From Methylotenera sp. (lineage in GTDB: Bacteria > Pseudomonadota > Gammaproteobacteria > Burkholderiales > Methylophilaceae), in assembly GCA_009693255.1 (NCBI GenBank), contig SHXQ01000007.1:1-64000 (forward strand): a stretch of 64,000 nt of DNA, given 5' to 3'. The first letter of the stretch is position 1. Each line of letters begins with the position of its first letter. The notes beneath the pieces are model-generated. The model ran no database searches. It was not told where the DNA came from and was given only the letters and a program-made list of their open reading frames with translations. Positions 1 to 9,234 of this stretch are shown in pieces. Position numbers and translations under genes: made by a program.

Positions 1-94
1 TGGCGGAGAGCGAGGGATTCGAACCCTCGATACAGATTTAAGCCCGTATGCTTCCTTAGCAGGGAAGTGCCTTCGACCACTCGGCCAGCTCTCC
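1..94 (-). tRNA. tRNA-Ser (anticodon GCU)
   Basis: Read on the minus strand, this forms a complete class II tRNA. The acceptor stem GGAGAGC pairs with GCTCTCC, and the discriminator G is followed by an encoded CCA (positions 1-3). The anticodon stem CTTCC/GGAAG encloses the loop CTGCTAA, giving anticodon GCT, which reads AGC and AGU. A long variable arm follows, and the T loop reads GGTTCGAATCC. The tRNA lies 118 bp downstream of lysC on the same strand. It ends exactly at the window edge but is complete. Confidence 0.96.
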
Positions 95-212
95 GTTTAT
101 TACGCTAATATTTCAACTAATGTTTCTTAATTGAGGCGCGATATTACTTCAATAGCGCCTAAAAATCAATTTAAAATTAAATCAAAAGCTATTGTTTAAG
201 CTTACCAATAAA

Positions 213-1439
213 CTACATGCCTTCTAGTTCGAAAGCTTTATGTAAAACACGTACTGCTAGCTCTAAGTATTTTTCATCGACAACTACAGCAATTTTAATT
301 TCTGAAGTTGAGATCATTTGAATGTTGATACCTTCTTCAGCGAGTGTGCGAAACATTTGACTGGCAATACCAACATGTGAACGCATGCCAACGCCTACAA
401 CAGAGACTTTAGCAATTTTGTCATCACCATTGATTTCACGTGCACCAATATGCCCTTGTACTTTGTCACGCAAAATACTTAAGGCTTTGTTCATCTCATT
501 TTTGTTTACGGTAAAAGTGAAATCAGTCGCACCATCTGCACCGGTGTTTTGAATAATCATATCCACGTCAATATTAGCGTCAGCAATAGGACCTAGAATT
601 TGGTAGGCAATGCCTGGTTTATCTGGCACGCCAAGTACGGTAATTTTGGCTTCATCACGATTAAATGCAATGCCTGAAATGATCGGTTGTTCCATGGTAT
701 CTTCTTCCTCAAATGTTATTAGTGTACCGTCGCCTTCTTCTTCAAAACTAGAGAGCACACGTAACTTAACTTTATATTTACCTGCAAATTCTACAGAGCG
801 AATTTGCAATACTTTTGAGCCTTGGCTGGCTAATTCAAGCATTTCTTCAAAAGTGATTGATTTTAAGCGGCGCGCTTCAGGAACTACGCGTGGGTCAGTT
901 GTGTAAACACCGTCTACATCAGTATAGATCTGACACTCGTCAGCCCCTAGCGCCGCGGCAAGTGCTACGCCAGTGGTGTCAGAACCGCCGCGGCCTAATG
1001 TTGTGATGTTGCCATCCTTATCTACGCCTTGAAATCCTGCAACCACGCATACATAGCCCGCATCTAAATCTGCTTTAAGATTGTGTTGATCAATGTCTAG
1101 AATACGTGCTTTGGTGTAAGCATTGTCAGTCAGAATTTTAACTTGTGCGCCGGTATAACTTTTAGCTTTAATACCCAGCTCGATTAATGCGAGCGCAGTC
1201 ATTCCGATAGTGACTTGTTCACCCGTTGAGATAATCATATCTAACTCACGCGGATCCGGCTCAGCCATCAGTTCTTTGGCTAGATTGATTAGTTTATTTG
1301 TTTCTCCAGACATAGCAGAAACTACCACCACGACTTGATGCCCCATTGCCTTATAGCGTGCCACACGACGGGCTACATTGCGGATTCTTTCAGGATTAGC
1401 GACTGAAGTGCCACCATATTTTTGTACGATAAGTGCCAT
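213..1439 (-). CDS. lysC: aspartate kinase (aspartokinase)
   Basis: Phosphorylates aspartate, the first step toward lysine, threonine, methionine and diaminopimelate. The 408-residue product opens with the kinase signature KYGGTS (residues 7-12). It has the FQGVD...GRGGSD substrate region near residues 135-153 and two C-terminal ACT domains from about residue 260 (VLGVPDKPG, VVGVGMRS), the usual site of feedback inhibition. Length is normal for a monofunctional enzyme. It is the downstream partner of alaS, 40 bp away, and shares the lysine/DAP theme with dapA at 41784. Confidence 0.97.
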   Translation of the reverse strand: MALIVQKYGGTSVANPERIRNVARRVARYKAMGHQVVVVVSAMSGETNKLINLAKELMAEPDPRELDMIISTGEQVTIGMTALALIELGIKAKSYTGAQVKILTDNAYTKARILDIDQHNLKADLDAGYVCVVAGFQGVDKDGNITTLGRGGSDTTGVALAAALGADECQIYTDVDGVYTTDPRVVPEARRLKSITFEEMLELASQGSKVLQIRSVEFAGKYKVKLRVLSSFEEEGDGTLITFEEEDTMEQPIISGIAFNRDEAKITVLGVPDKPGIAYQILGPIADANIDVDMIIQNTGADGATDFTFTVNKNEMNKALSILRDKVQGHIGAREINGDDKIAKVSVVGVGMRSHVGIASQMFRTLAEEGINIQMISTSEIKIAVVVDEKYLELAVRVLHKAFELEGM

Positions 1440-1479
1440 TTTTAACTCTTTTTTTGTCTATGCTGTTTAAAATTAATTG

Positions 1480-4128
1480 CTAATTCAGTTTACTGCTTAT
1501 CCAGCCTTCTACGCTAGCAAGCGCTTGTGGCAAATGACTCGCATCGGTGCCACCTGCCATTGCCATATCTGGCTTACCGCCACCTTTACCGCCGACTTGC
1601 TGTGCAACAAAGTTCACTAATTCGCCGGCTTTGACTTTGCTAATTAAGTCCGAGGTGACGCCAGCTGCCAAACTTACTTTCCCGTCATTCACGCTTGCTA
1701 AAACAATAGCAGCTGATTTTAGTTTATCTTTTAGCTTATCTATGGTCTCGCGCAAGGTATTCGCATCAGCACCTTCTAAGGTGGCGGCTAATACCTTGAT
1801 GCCAGCAATTTCAATCGCTTGCGTTAGTAAATCATCGCCTTGTGATGAGGCTAGTTTAGATTTTAAGCGAGCTAATTCTTTTTCTAAAGATTTAGCATGG
1901 TCGCTTAATTGAGCTACTTTGTTGGCAAGCTCGCCACTAGGGGCTTTAAGTTCATTCGATAATTGTGCGATTAATGCTTGCTGGGTATTGATTAATCTTA
2001 ATGCGCTATTGCCTGAGGTCGCTTCCAATCGACGCACTCCCGCCGCAACACCAGACTCACCGACAATTTTGAATAACCCAATATCACCGGTTCTGCTTAC
2101 GTGGGTGCCACCACATAATTCGCGTGAACTGCCGATATCAAGCACGCGGACTTCATCACCATATTTTTCGCCAAACAGCATCATCGCGCCTGTTTTTTGC
2201 GCAGCTTCAATATCCATCACCCGTGCTTGGCATGTGGTATTGGCTAGAATCTCTGCGTTGACTATGGATTCCACTTGCGCAATTTCGCCATCGCTCATGG
2301 GCACATTGTGCACAAAGTCAAAACGCGTCTTATCAGCGTCTACCAGCGAACCTTTTTGTTGTACATGCGAACCCAATACTTCGCGTAGCGCTTTGTGCAT
2401 CAAGTGGGTGGCGGAGTGGTTGCGCATGATATTGGCACGAGCAATTAAATCTACGTTGGCTTTTAAAGCGTCACCCACATTCAGTGTGCCGGTTTTCAAA
2501 ATACCGTGATGCCCAAATACGGCGGCTTGAATCTTTTGGGTATCTTCTACCGCGAAAATGCTGTGATCACTTTTCAGCAGGCCATTATCGCCAACTTGCC
2601 CACCTGATTCTGCATAGAATGGCGTCTTATCAAGTACGACTATACCTTGTTCGCCCTCAGTGAGTTGTTTAACAGCGGCGCCATCTTTGTATATGGCGAG
2701 TACTTTGGCGTTAGCTTCTAGCGTTTCGTAGCCTTTAAAATCAGAGTTTTTGCCACTATAGTCTAGATTGGCTGCCATTTTGAACTTGCCTGCAGAGCGG
2801 GCCTGTTCTTTTTGACGTGACATCGCGGCATCAAATGCAGCGCTATTTACAGTGACATTACGCTCGCGGCAGATGTCAGCGGTTAAGTCGAGTGGAAAGC
2901 CAAAGGTGTCATGCAGTTTAAAGGCAAGATCGCCATTAAATGTGGCATTGCCAGACTTAGCCATTGTAGCCAGTTCTGTTTCTAAAATTTCCATACCGTT
3001 TTCTATGGTTTCAAAGAAGCGGTCTTCTTCAAGCTTAAGGGTATTGGTAATGCGTGTTTGCTCAGTTTTTAGCTCAGCGTAAGCGCCACCCATTTCAGCG
3101 ACCAAGTCCGCCACTATTTTATGGAAAAATGCAGCGCGTGAACCTAGCTTGTAGCCGTGGCGAATAGCGCGGCGGATGATGCGACGCAATACGTAGCCGC
3201 GACCTTCATTGCCCGGAATCACGCCATCGGCAATTAAGAACGAACAGGCGCGAATGTGATCCGCTAACACTTTCAAGCTAGGGCTGGTCAAATCAGTGGT
3301 CTTGGTTTCGCGTGCGGCGGCAGCGATCAAGCCTTGGAATAAATCAGTTTCATAATTGGCATGCACATGTTGCAATACGGCTGACAAGCGCTCTAAACCC
3401 ATGCCTGTATCTACGGATGGCTTTGGTAGTGGATGCATTACGCCAGCTTCATCGCGATTAAACTGCATGAAAACGTTATTCCAAATTTCAATGAAGCGGT
3501 CGCCATCTTCATCAAGACTACCAGGAGGGCCGCCAAAGTGATGCGCACCGTGATCGTAGAATATTTCGGTACAAGGTCCGCAGGGGCCGGTGTCGCCCAT
3601 CATCCAAAAATTGTCAGAGGCATAGCGCGCGCCTTTGTTGTCACCAATACGAATAATGCGGCTCGCTGGTACACCTATGGTGTTGAGCCAAATGTTGTAA
3701 GATTCATCATCGTCGGCATACACGGTGACGGTGAGCTTTTCTTTAGGCAGTTTAAAAACAGCCGTTAGCAATTCCCAAGCAAATGCGATGGCGTCTTCTT
3801 TGAAGTAATCACCAAAACTAAAATTACCCAGCATTTCAAAAAATGTATGGTGACGCGCGGTGTAGCCGACGTTTTCAAGATCATTATGTTTGCCGCCAGC
3901 ACGTACACATTTTTGGCTAGTGGTGGCACGACTGTAAGGCCGTTTATCAAAGCCAAGAAAGACGTCTTTAAACTGATTCATCCCAGCATTGGTAAATAGT
4001 AGCGTTGGGTCGCCATGGGGCACCAGCGAGCTGGAGGCAACCACTTGATGACCTTTTGAAACAAAAAAGTCAAGAAAAGCTTGGCGGATTTCGTTGCTAC
4101 TCGGGTTGCTGCTTAGTTTAATGGTCAT
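1480..4128 (-). CDS. alaS: alanine--tRNA ligase
   Basis: Charges tRNA-Ala and edits mischarged Ser and Gly. The 882-residue product is full length. The class II catalytic core is N-terminal ([11 protein letters not shown] start, then [11 protein letters not shown]). The editing domain shows the zinc-binding HSATH motif near residue 570 and CGGTH near residue 672. The C-terminal C-Ala domain is Gly-rich ([15 protein letters not shown]). It sits between recX and lysC, with 34 bp to recX, in the order recA-recX-alaS-lysC that is common in beta- and gammaproteobacteria. Confidence 0.98.
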   Translation of the reverse strand: MTIKLSSNPSSNEIRQAFLDFFVSKGHQVVASSSLVPHGDPTLLFTNAGMNQFKDVFLGFDKRPYSRATTSQKCVRAGGKHNDLENVGYTARHHTFFEMLGNFSFGDYFKEDAIAFAWELLTAVFKLPKEKLTVTVYADDDESYNIWLNTIGVPASRIIRIGDNKGARYASDNFWMMGDTGPCGPCTEIFYDHGAHHFGGPPGSLDEDGDRFIEIWNNVFMQFNRDEAGVMHPLPKPSVDTGMGLERLSAVLQHVHANYETDLFQGLIAAAARETKTTDLTSPSLKVLADHIRACSFLIADGVIPGNEGRGYVLRRIIRRAIRHGYKLGSRAAFFHKIVADLVAEMGGAYAELKTEQTRITNTLKLEEDRFFETIENGMEILETELATMAKSGNATFNGDLAFKLHDTFGFPLDLTADICRERNVTVNSAAFDAAMSRQKEQARSAGKFKMAANLDYSGKNSDFKGYETLEANAKVLAIYKDGAAVKQLTEGEQGIVVLDKTPFYAESGGQVGDNGLLKSDHSIFAVEDTQKIQAAVFGHHGILKTGTLNVGDALKANVDLIARANIMRNHSATHLMHKALREVLGSHVQQKGSLVDADKTRFDFVHNVPMSDGEIAQVESIVNAEILANTTCQARVMDIEAAQKTGAMMLFGEKYGDEVRVLDIGSSRELCGGTHVSRTGDIGLFKIVGESGVAAGVRRLEATSGNSALRLINTQQALIAQLSNELKAPSGELANKVAQLSDHAKSLEKELARLKSKLASSQGDDLLTQAIEIAGIKVLAATLEGADANTLRETIDKLKDKLKSAAIVLASVNDGKVSLAAGVTSDLISKVKAGELVNFVAQQVGGKGGGKPDMAMAGGTDASHLPQALASVEGWISSKLN

Positions 4129-4162
4129 TTTATTTTTCGATTAATATCTTTGAGCTATTTTC

Positions 4163-4615
4163 TTAGTCTTCTATTTCAGTCTGATTTAATGCTTTTTTAA
4201 TCACATCAAAGCTAAACCCCCGGCTTTGTAAAAATCTCGCCTGTTTAGCCCAATTTTCACGGCTAGTCGGGCTGGCTTTATATTTCTTTCGGCATACAGC
4301 TACTGCGTGTTCTAGTTCATGTTCTTTTATTTCAGTCACGGCATTGGCAATTAAGTCGTCTGCCACACCTTTTTCACGCAGCTCATTAGCCACGCGAGCA
4401 CTGCCAAATCGAGCTTTCCTGGCATGCACCAATTGCTCGGTAAATCTGACATCACTTAGCCAGCCTCGTTTTTTAAAATCATCGAGTATGGCTGGGATGT
4501 CGTCAGATTCTTCAGCAAAAGGTTTTAATTTTTGCGCTAGCTCAAAGTAAGAGTACTCGCGCTTGCCGAGGTAATCTAGCGCACGCTGCCGTAAACTTTT
4601 AGCTTGAAATTCTAT
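4163..4615 (-). CDS. recX: regulatory protein RecX, probable ATA start
   Basis: RecX binds RecA filaments and limits RecA activity in the cytoplasm. The frame encodes SLRQRALDYLGKREYS near the N-terminus, the RecX signature, followed by three-helix repeats to the end, giving 150 residues, the usual family length. Between the in-frame stop at 4661-4663 and codon TTG at 4430-4432 there is no ATG, GTG or TTG codon. Starting at that TTG would remove about 60 residues of the conserved domain. The best start is ATA at 4613-4615, preceded by GAGG (4623-4626) with a 7-nt spacer. It lies 35 bp after recA on the same strand. A mutated start codon or sequencing error is the alternative; the family assignment itself is secure. 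Confidence 0.8.
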   Translation of the reverse strand: MEFQAKSLRQRALDYLGKREYSYFELAQKLKPFAEESDDIPAILDDFKKRGWLSDVRFTEQLVHARKARFGSARVANELREKGVADDLIANAVTEIKEHELEHAVAVCRKKYKASPTSRENWAKQARFLQSRGFSFDVIKKALNQTEIED

Positions 4616-4650
4616 TTTCTTGCCTCGTTTTAGATTACCACGATGCTGCG

Positions 4651-5706
4651 TTAGTCTTCTTCAGCCCGCACCGCTGGCATTGCTTCAGCCCGCACCGCTG
4701 GCATTGCTTCTTCTGCCAGAGCTTTCATATTGGCGCGTATTTTTGCGTCAATTTCGTTAGCAATGGCTGGATGTGCTTTTAGGTAATCACGCGAGTTATC
4801 TTTGCCTTGGCCAATTTTTTCGCCATTGTAGCTATACCAAGCCCCGGCTTTTTCTACGAATTTTGCATTAACGCCAAGCTCAATGATTTCGCCTTCACGT
4901 GAAATGCCTTCGCCGTACAAAATATCAAATTCAGCTTGTTTGAACGGCGGCGCCACTTTGTTTTTAATCACCTTAACGCGCGTTTCAGAACCGATGACTT
5001 CGTCACCTTTTTTAATCGCACCTGTGCGACGAATATCCAAGCGTACAGAAGCGTAAAATTTAAGTGCGTTACCACCAGTAGTAGTTTCAGGGCTACCAAA
5101 CATCACGCCGATCTTCATGCGAATTTGGTTGATGAAAATTACCAAAGTGTTGGTGCGTTTAATGTTACCGGTCAGCTTACGTAAGGCTTGGCTCATTAAA
5201 CGTGCTTGCAAGCCCATGTGTGAATCGCCCATTTCGCCTTCAATTTCAGCGCGCGGCGTCAGTGCGGCAACCGAGTCAATGACAACGATATCGACTGATC
5301 CGGAACGCACTAGCATATCTACAATTTCCAAGGCCTGCTCGCCAGTATCCGGCTGTGAGATAAGCAAATCTGGCACATTGACACCTAGCTTAGCTGCGTA
5401 TTGTGGATCTAGCGCATGTTCAGCATCAATAAAAGCGGCGACGCCACCAATTTTTTGCATTTGCGCAATGACAGAAAGCGTTAGGGTGGTTTTACCTGAG
5501 GACTCAGGGCCGTAAATCTCCACCACACGGCCGCGTGGTAAACCGCCAATGCCTAGGGCAATATCAAGGCCTAACGAGCCAGTGGAAACTGACTGAATAT
5601 CCTCGCCTATGCTGCCATCACCCATGCGCATAATAGAGCCTTTGCCGAACTGCTTTTCAATCTGCGCTAATGCTGCGGCAAGTGCTTTGCTTTTGTTGTC
5701 ATCCAT
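4651..5706 (-). CDS. recA: recombinase RecA
   Basis: ATP-dependent strand-exchange protein and SOS co-protease. The product has 351 residues. Walker A is GPESSGKT (residues 66-73), and loops L1/L2 ([19 protein letters not shown]) are intact. The acidic C-terminal tail is unusual: it ends in a repeated octad (AMPAVRAE twice, then ED) caused by a 24-bp tandem duplication. The gene lies 58 bp downstream of the pncC/cinA-type gene on the same strand, and I saw no CTGT-N8-ACAG LexA-like box in that gap. Confidence 0.98.
   Translation of the reverse strand: MDDNKSKALAAALAQIEKQFGKGSIMRMGDGSIGEDIQSVSTGSLGLDIALGIGGLPRGRVVEIYGPESSGKTTLTLSVIAQMQKIGGVAAFIDAEHALDPQYAAKLGVNVPDLLISQPDTGEQALEIVDMLVRSGSVDIVVIDSVAALTPRAEIEGEMGDSHMGLQARLMSQALRKLTGNIKRTNTLVIFINQIRMKIGVMFGSPETTTGGNALKFYASVRLDIRRTGAIKKGDEVIGSETRVKVIKNKVAPPFKQAEFDILYGEGISREGEIIELGVNAKFVEKAGAWYSYNGEKIGQGKDNSRDYLKAHPAIANEIDAKIRANMKALAEEAMPAVRAEAMPAVRAEED
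4660..4707 (-). repeat. 24-bp tandem duplication at the 3' end of recA
   Basis: Two identical 24-bp copies abut each other (4660-4683 and 4684-4707; each begins ttcagcccgc on the plus strand). They are in frame and duplicate eight residues of the RecA C-terminal tail. The repeat ends 9 bp before the recA stop codon. Confidence 0.95.
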
Positions 5707-5764
5707 GATGTTTTGCCTTTATATTTTCTGAATTTTTTATTGCTTTTTCTAACCTGCAATTATT

Positions 5765-6268
5765 TCATAAATCAAGGCTTAAAGTAAGTGTAATCAGCCC
5801 TTCAATTAGGGTTTTTGCCGATTGCTGGCGAATCTCTTGGCGGTTGCCAATAAAGTGGTGCGTCGCGGAAATCGGTGCGCAATCTAAACCAATCCAAGCA
5901 AAGCATACCGTACCAAGCGGTTTAGCTTCAGTTCCGCCCGTTGGGCCAGCAATACCAGTAACAGCCGCGCTTAAACTTGCGCCACTTACGCCAAATGCGC
6001 CCATTGCCATTTCAATGGCAGTTTCCTCGCTCACTGCGCCAAAATCACTTAAGGTAGCACTAGATACATTTAACAGCATTTCTTTAGACTGATTGCTGTA
6101 GGTAATAAAGCCGCATTCAAACCAAACCGAGCTACCAGCAACGCGGGTGATAATCTCTGCGCACAAGCCACCTGTGCAAGATTCCGCAAGCGTTAGCGTG
6201 AGTTTGCGTTGTGTTAGTTGTTGGCCAAGTTGCTCGGCCAAAGCGGTTAAGTCAATGTCGTCAGTCAT
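5765..6268 (-). CDS. pncC: nicotinamide-nucleotide amidase (CinA C-terminal domain family)
   Basis: Predicted to deamidate NMN to nicotinate mononucleotide in pyridine nucleotide salvage. The 167-residue protein is a stand-alone CinA C-terminal domain. It carries the signature LAESCTGG near residue 27, then AVSEETAIEMA and AVTGIAGPTGGT. It lacks the N-terminal molybdopterin-binding-like domain of full CinA, as in E. coli PncC. It lies between pgpA (4 bp) and recA (58 bp). The pncC-recA adjacency is frequent in proteobacteria, so co-transcription is likely. Confidence 0.9.
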   Translation of the reverse strand: MTDDIDLTALAEQLGQQLTQRKLTLTLAESCTGGLCAEIITRVAGSSVWFECGFITYSNQSKEMLLNVSSATLSDFGAVSEETAIEMAMGAFGVSGASLSAAVTGIAGPTGGTEAKPLGTVCFAWIGLDCAPISATHHFIGNRQEIRQQSAKTLIEGLITLTLSLDL

Positions 6269-6272
6269 TGAG

Positions 6273-6773
6273 TCAACCCCATGCCATTAACTGTAAAGCT
6301 GAAATCGCATAAATGGCCGCGAGCAGGTCATCAAACATCACCCCAAAACCATTTTTGAGTTTGGCGTCACATTGTCGAATCGGAAACGGTTTCCAAATAT
6401 CAAATAGGCGGAATAATAAAAAGGCGGTTAGCCACCATTGCCATTCATTTTTTGTAAAAGCGAGCACCAACATCATGGCGACAATTTCGTCCCACACGAT
6501 AGCGCCATGGTCAGCTACACCTAACGCTTTGCCGGTGATATTACAAAAGTAAATGCCCGCTAAAACACACACAGTTATGATTGTTAACTGAAGGTGTAGC
6601 GGGTATACAGAAACCAGCCAAAACAATGGCAAGCCAACTAAGCTACCAAAAGTGCCAGGGGCTTTGGGGGCTAAACCACTACCAAAACCTAAACCAAAAA
6701 AATGCGCCGGGTGCTGTAGTAAAAACTGTAAGTTAGGCGCTTTAATCCGCACTTGCCTATCTAAAGTGATCAA
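6273..6773 (-). CDS. pgpA: phosphatidylglycerophosphatase A
   Basis: Inner-membrane enzyme that dephosphorylates phosphatidylglycerophosphate to phosphatidylglycerol. The 166-residue protein has the PgpA motif GFGSGLAPKAPGTFGSL near residues 29-46, the metal-binding DHGAIVWDE segment and several hydrophobic helices. The TTG start at 6771-6773 overlaps the end of thiL by 17 bp and has an AAGGA site about 8 nt upstream. GTG at 6752 is an alternative. The thiL-pgpA-pncC order is a common proteobacterial arrangement. Confidence 0.93.
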   Translation of the reverse strand: MITLDRQVRIKAPNLQFLLQHPAHFFGLGFGSGLAPKAPGTFGSLVGLPLFWLVSVYPLHLQLTIITVCVLAGIYFCNITGKALGVADHGAIVWDEIVAMMLVLAFTKNEWQWWLTAFLLFRLFDIWKPFPIRQCDAKLKNGFGVMFDDLLAAIYAISALQLMAWG

Positions 6774-7749
6774 AGCCGACTTCCTTAAAATCTAAAACCT
6801 CATCATTAAAACCATGCACAATTAAATCCTTACCCGTAGTAATCTTCCCAATACAACTTAAAGGCAATGCGAGAGATTCACTGAGCCGGGTAATTTCAGC
6901 ATGCTGTTCAGCGCTTGCGGTAAAGCATAACTCATAATCGTCACCACCGGCTAATAGCATACCGAGTACGCTGGTGTTATATGGCCTAGTGCTATCTACC
7001 CCACTGGAGGCTAGTCCGGCCAGTGCAAAGCTAAAATGAGGGGAGTGTGGAATATCTTTTAAGTAGATTGCCGCACCCACGTTGGAGCGCTCTAGAATAT
7101 GCCCTAAATCAGCCAATAAACCATCTGAAATATCAATGGCACTATGCGCAATTCCAGTTAAGGCTAATCCTAAAGCCACTCTTGGTTGTGGGGTGTGTAG
7201 CGCCATCGCGCAACTTGTAAAAGCCTCAGTGGCTAAGGTTAACTTTCCCTGTAGGTGCGCTAAAGCTAAGGCGGCATCCCCCAAATTGCCTGACAACCAA
7301 ATTTCATCGCCAAGCTTAGCGCCACTTCGTTTAATGGCTTGATTAATAGGTACTTCTCCCATAATTTGTATGCTAATGGTGAGTGGTCCGCGGGTGGTAT
7401 CGCCGCCAATTAAATCGACATTAAACGCCTCCGCGCAGGCAAAAAATCCGCGGGAGAATTCACTAAGCCATGGTTGATCCACTTCTGGCAAAGCGATGGC
7501 CAATGTCGCCCACTTAGGATTAGCTGCCATGGCTGCCATGTCGGATAGGTTGACTGCGAGTGATTTCCAGCCTAATTGATAAGGATCGGCATCGGCGAAG
7601 AAATGTGTGCCGGAAACGAGCATATCGGCTGAAATGGCTAGCTCCATATTGGCGGCGATAGTAATGAGTGCAGCATCATCACCACCGCTTAAGTTGGTAT
7701 GCTGCGTTGCACGCGTGAAATAATGACGGATTAAATCGAATTCTGACAT
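6757..7749 (-). CDS. thiL: thiamine-monophosphate kinase
   Basis: ATP-dependent conversion of thiamine phosphate to thiamine pyrophosphate. The 330-residue product opens with FDLIRHYF and shows the ThiL/PurM-fold signatures GGDDAA (residues 22-27), a metal-binding segment in LIGGDTTRGPL and AIDISDGLLADLGHI. The C-terminal GGDDYELCF is the family hallmark. The gene lies 6 bp downstream of mog and overlaps pgpA. Confidence 0.96.
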   Translation of the reverse strand: MSEFDLIRHYFTRATQHTNLSGGDDAALITIAANMELAISADMLVSGTHFFADADPYQLGWKSLAVNLSDMAAMAANPKWATLAIALPEVDQPWLSEFSRGFFACAEAFNVDLIGGDTTRGPLTISIQIMGEVPINQAIKRSGAKLGDEIWLSGNLGDAALALAHLQGKLTLATEAFTSCAMALHTPQPRVALGLALTGIAHSAIDISDGLLADLGHILERSNVGAAIYLKDIPHSPHFSFALAGLASSGVDSTRPYNTSVLGMLLAGGDDYELCFTASAEQHAEITRLSESLALPLSCIGKITTGKDLIVHGFNDEVLDFKEVGFDHFR

Positions 7750-7755
7750 GGCACT

Positions 7756-8346
7756 TTAAGAGCTAGGTTTAGTGGCCGACTTTGGTCTAAAAGATTTTAT
7801 GATAGATTCGTTCGTTTCTAGATAAGGTCCACCGATTAAATCTAAGCAATAAGGTATGGCCGAGAAAATTCCATGCACTTTTTGATGGCCATCACCATCT
7901 TTTAAGCCGGTTAACGTTTCGGCGATTGCTTTGGGTTGTCCGGGCAAGTTGATAATTAAGCAATGCTTGCGTATCACGGCTACTTGTCTAGACAATATAG
8001 CGGTAGGCACAAAGTTAAGGCTGATTTGACGCATTTGTTCGCCAAAGCCAGGCATTTGCTTGTCGGCAACAGCAATCGTGGCTTCTGGCGTGACGTCTCG
8101 CAAGGCTGGGCCCGTGCCACCAGTCGTTAAAATTAAATGACAACTTTCATGATCGACTAAATCAATTAAGGTGGATTCAATTTCGGTTTGCTCATCGGCA
8201 ATCAATCTGGTGACATATTGTATGGGAGTGATGAGCGCGTTATCTAACCAGTTCTTGAGGGAGGGCAAGCCTAAGTCTTCATATTCGCCACGACTGGCAC
8301 GATCACTAATGGAAACTAAACCAATTTTAATGAATTCTTTTGTCAT
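7756..8346 (-). CDS. mog: molybdopterin adenylyltransferase
   Basis: Adenylates molybdopterin before molybdenum insertion. The 196-residue protein has the MogA/MoaB signatures IGLVSISDRASRG near the N-terminus and TTGGTGPALRDVTPEAT around residue 91. NLPGQPKAI follows near residue 138. It heads the thiL-pgpA-pncC cluster. The molybdopterin oxidoreductase at 47238 is the only obvious client in this window. Confidence 0.93.
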   Translation of the reverse strand: MTKEFIKIGLVSISDRASRGEYEDLGLPSLKNWLDNALITPIQYVTRLIADEQTEIESTLIDLVDHESCHLILTTGGTGPALRDVTPEATIAVADKQMPGFGEQMRQISLNFVPTAILSRQVAVIRKHCLIINLPGQPKAIAETLTGLKDGDGHQKVHGIFSAIPYCLDLIGGPYLETNESIIKSFRPKSATKPSS

Positions 8347-8409
8347 TTGTTTGTCATGAGTATTACGTAAGTCTTCATCATACCATTACCAACATTAAAG
8401 GATTTTTTC

Positions 8410-9219
8410 ATGCGCACTTATGCTACTCATTTAACGACGCTAACTGATGTTAATCCCACCAATTTTGCCAAGAAAAAATTAATGCTGCTTGTATTGTTAA
8501 GTTTAGGCGCGCTCTTGTTATGTAGCCAATTGTATGCGGCCGAGCAAAACCTCTACGCCAAAAACTACCAAGCACAAAATACCAGTCAGCTAAAATCCTT
8601 AAGTGCGCAACCAGACACCAAAATGTATTTGAGTAATCACAAGGGCGAAGACAACATCAGCATGCTGGAAGATGGCTATGACATGATGGGTTCAACCGGT
8701 TTCAGTGGCACATTTGCCTCGGTAGATGGCGCCCTGCAGTTTGGCAAAACCATTAAGGCCGATAAGGTATTGGTTTATCGCAAATACGGCTCGGCAAAAA
8801 CCGGCAGCGCTAAATTTGAAGTGATTAAGCAGGCAGCTAAAACCGGTGGTGAAATCGACGAGAAAGACTTAGTGGAAGATCCCACCGAATACAACTATTA
8901 CGCCAGTTACTGGGCTAAATTACCTATGCCACTATTAGGCGTACATGTGATTAAGTTGGTAAAGGCCGCTTCTGATGATGGTGAAGTAAGCGTTGAGGTG
9001 CGGGGCTTAAAAATTATAGCCGTGATTAAAGATTCGCCGGCTGCTAAGGCGAACATAGTAAAAGGCGATACTTTGTTAAAAATAGGCGATGTGTCACTAG
9101 TTAAAGCCGACGACCTATTTGCCGCAGTTAAGCGTTATGCTGGACAGATCGTACCCATCAAATTACAGCACGATGGGGCTGAGGTTAATGTCAATTTAGC
9201 ACTAAATTCACGGTCATAA
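8410..9219 (+). CDS. secreted PDZ-like domain protein of unknown function
   Basis: I do not recognise a named family for this 269-residue protein. The N-terminus has a basic stretch (FAKKKLM) and a hydrophobic core ending at YAA-EQ around residue 44, a plausible signal peptide. Residues 195-265 read like a PDZ domain (GLKIIAVIKDSPAAKA then GDTLLKIGD), the fold used by HtrA-type proteases for substrate binding. No Ser-His-Asp protease domain is present. The middle region is Lys/Tyr-rich and unassigned. It stands alone, divergent from mog and convergent with the antiporter. Confidence 0.7.
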   Translation: MRTYATHLTTLTDVNPTNFAKKKLMLLVLLSLGALLLCSQLYAAEQNLYAKNYQAQNTSQLKSLSAQPDTKMYLSNHKGEDNISMLEDGYDMMGSTGFSGTFASVDGALQFGKTIKADKVLVYRKYGSAKTGSAKFEVIKQAAKTGGEIDEKDLVEDPTEYNYYASYWAKLPMPLLGVHVIKLVKAASDDGEVSVEVRGLKIIAVIKDSPAAKANIVKGDTLLKIGDVSLVKADDLFAAVKRYAGQIVPIKLQHDGAEVNVNLALNSRS

Positions 9220-9234
9220 ACTTGATGACAGGCT

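Noticed and set aside
134-160. Inverted repeat AGGCGC...GCGCCT between lysC and tRNA-Ser
   Set aside because: The arms are only 6 bp with a 15-nt loop, and on the minus strand no T-run follows, so it is not convincing as a terminator.
5707-5764. Possible LexA box upstream of recA
   Set aside because: The 58-bp gap was read on both strands; no CTGT-N8-ACAG-like palindrome was seen. Regulation from a promoter further upstream cannot be excluded.
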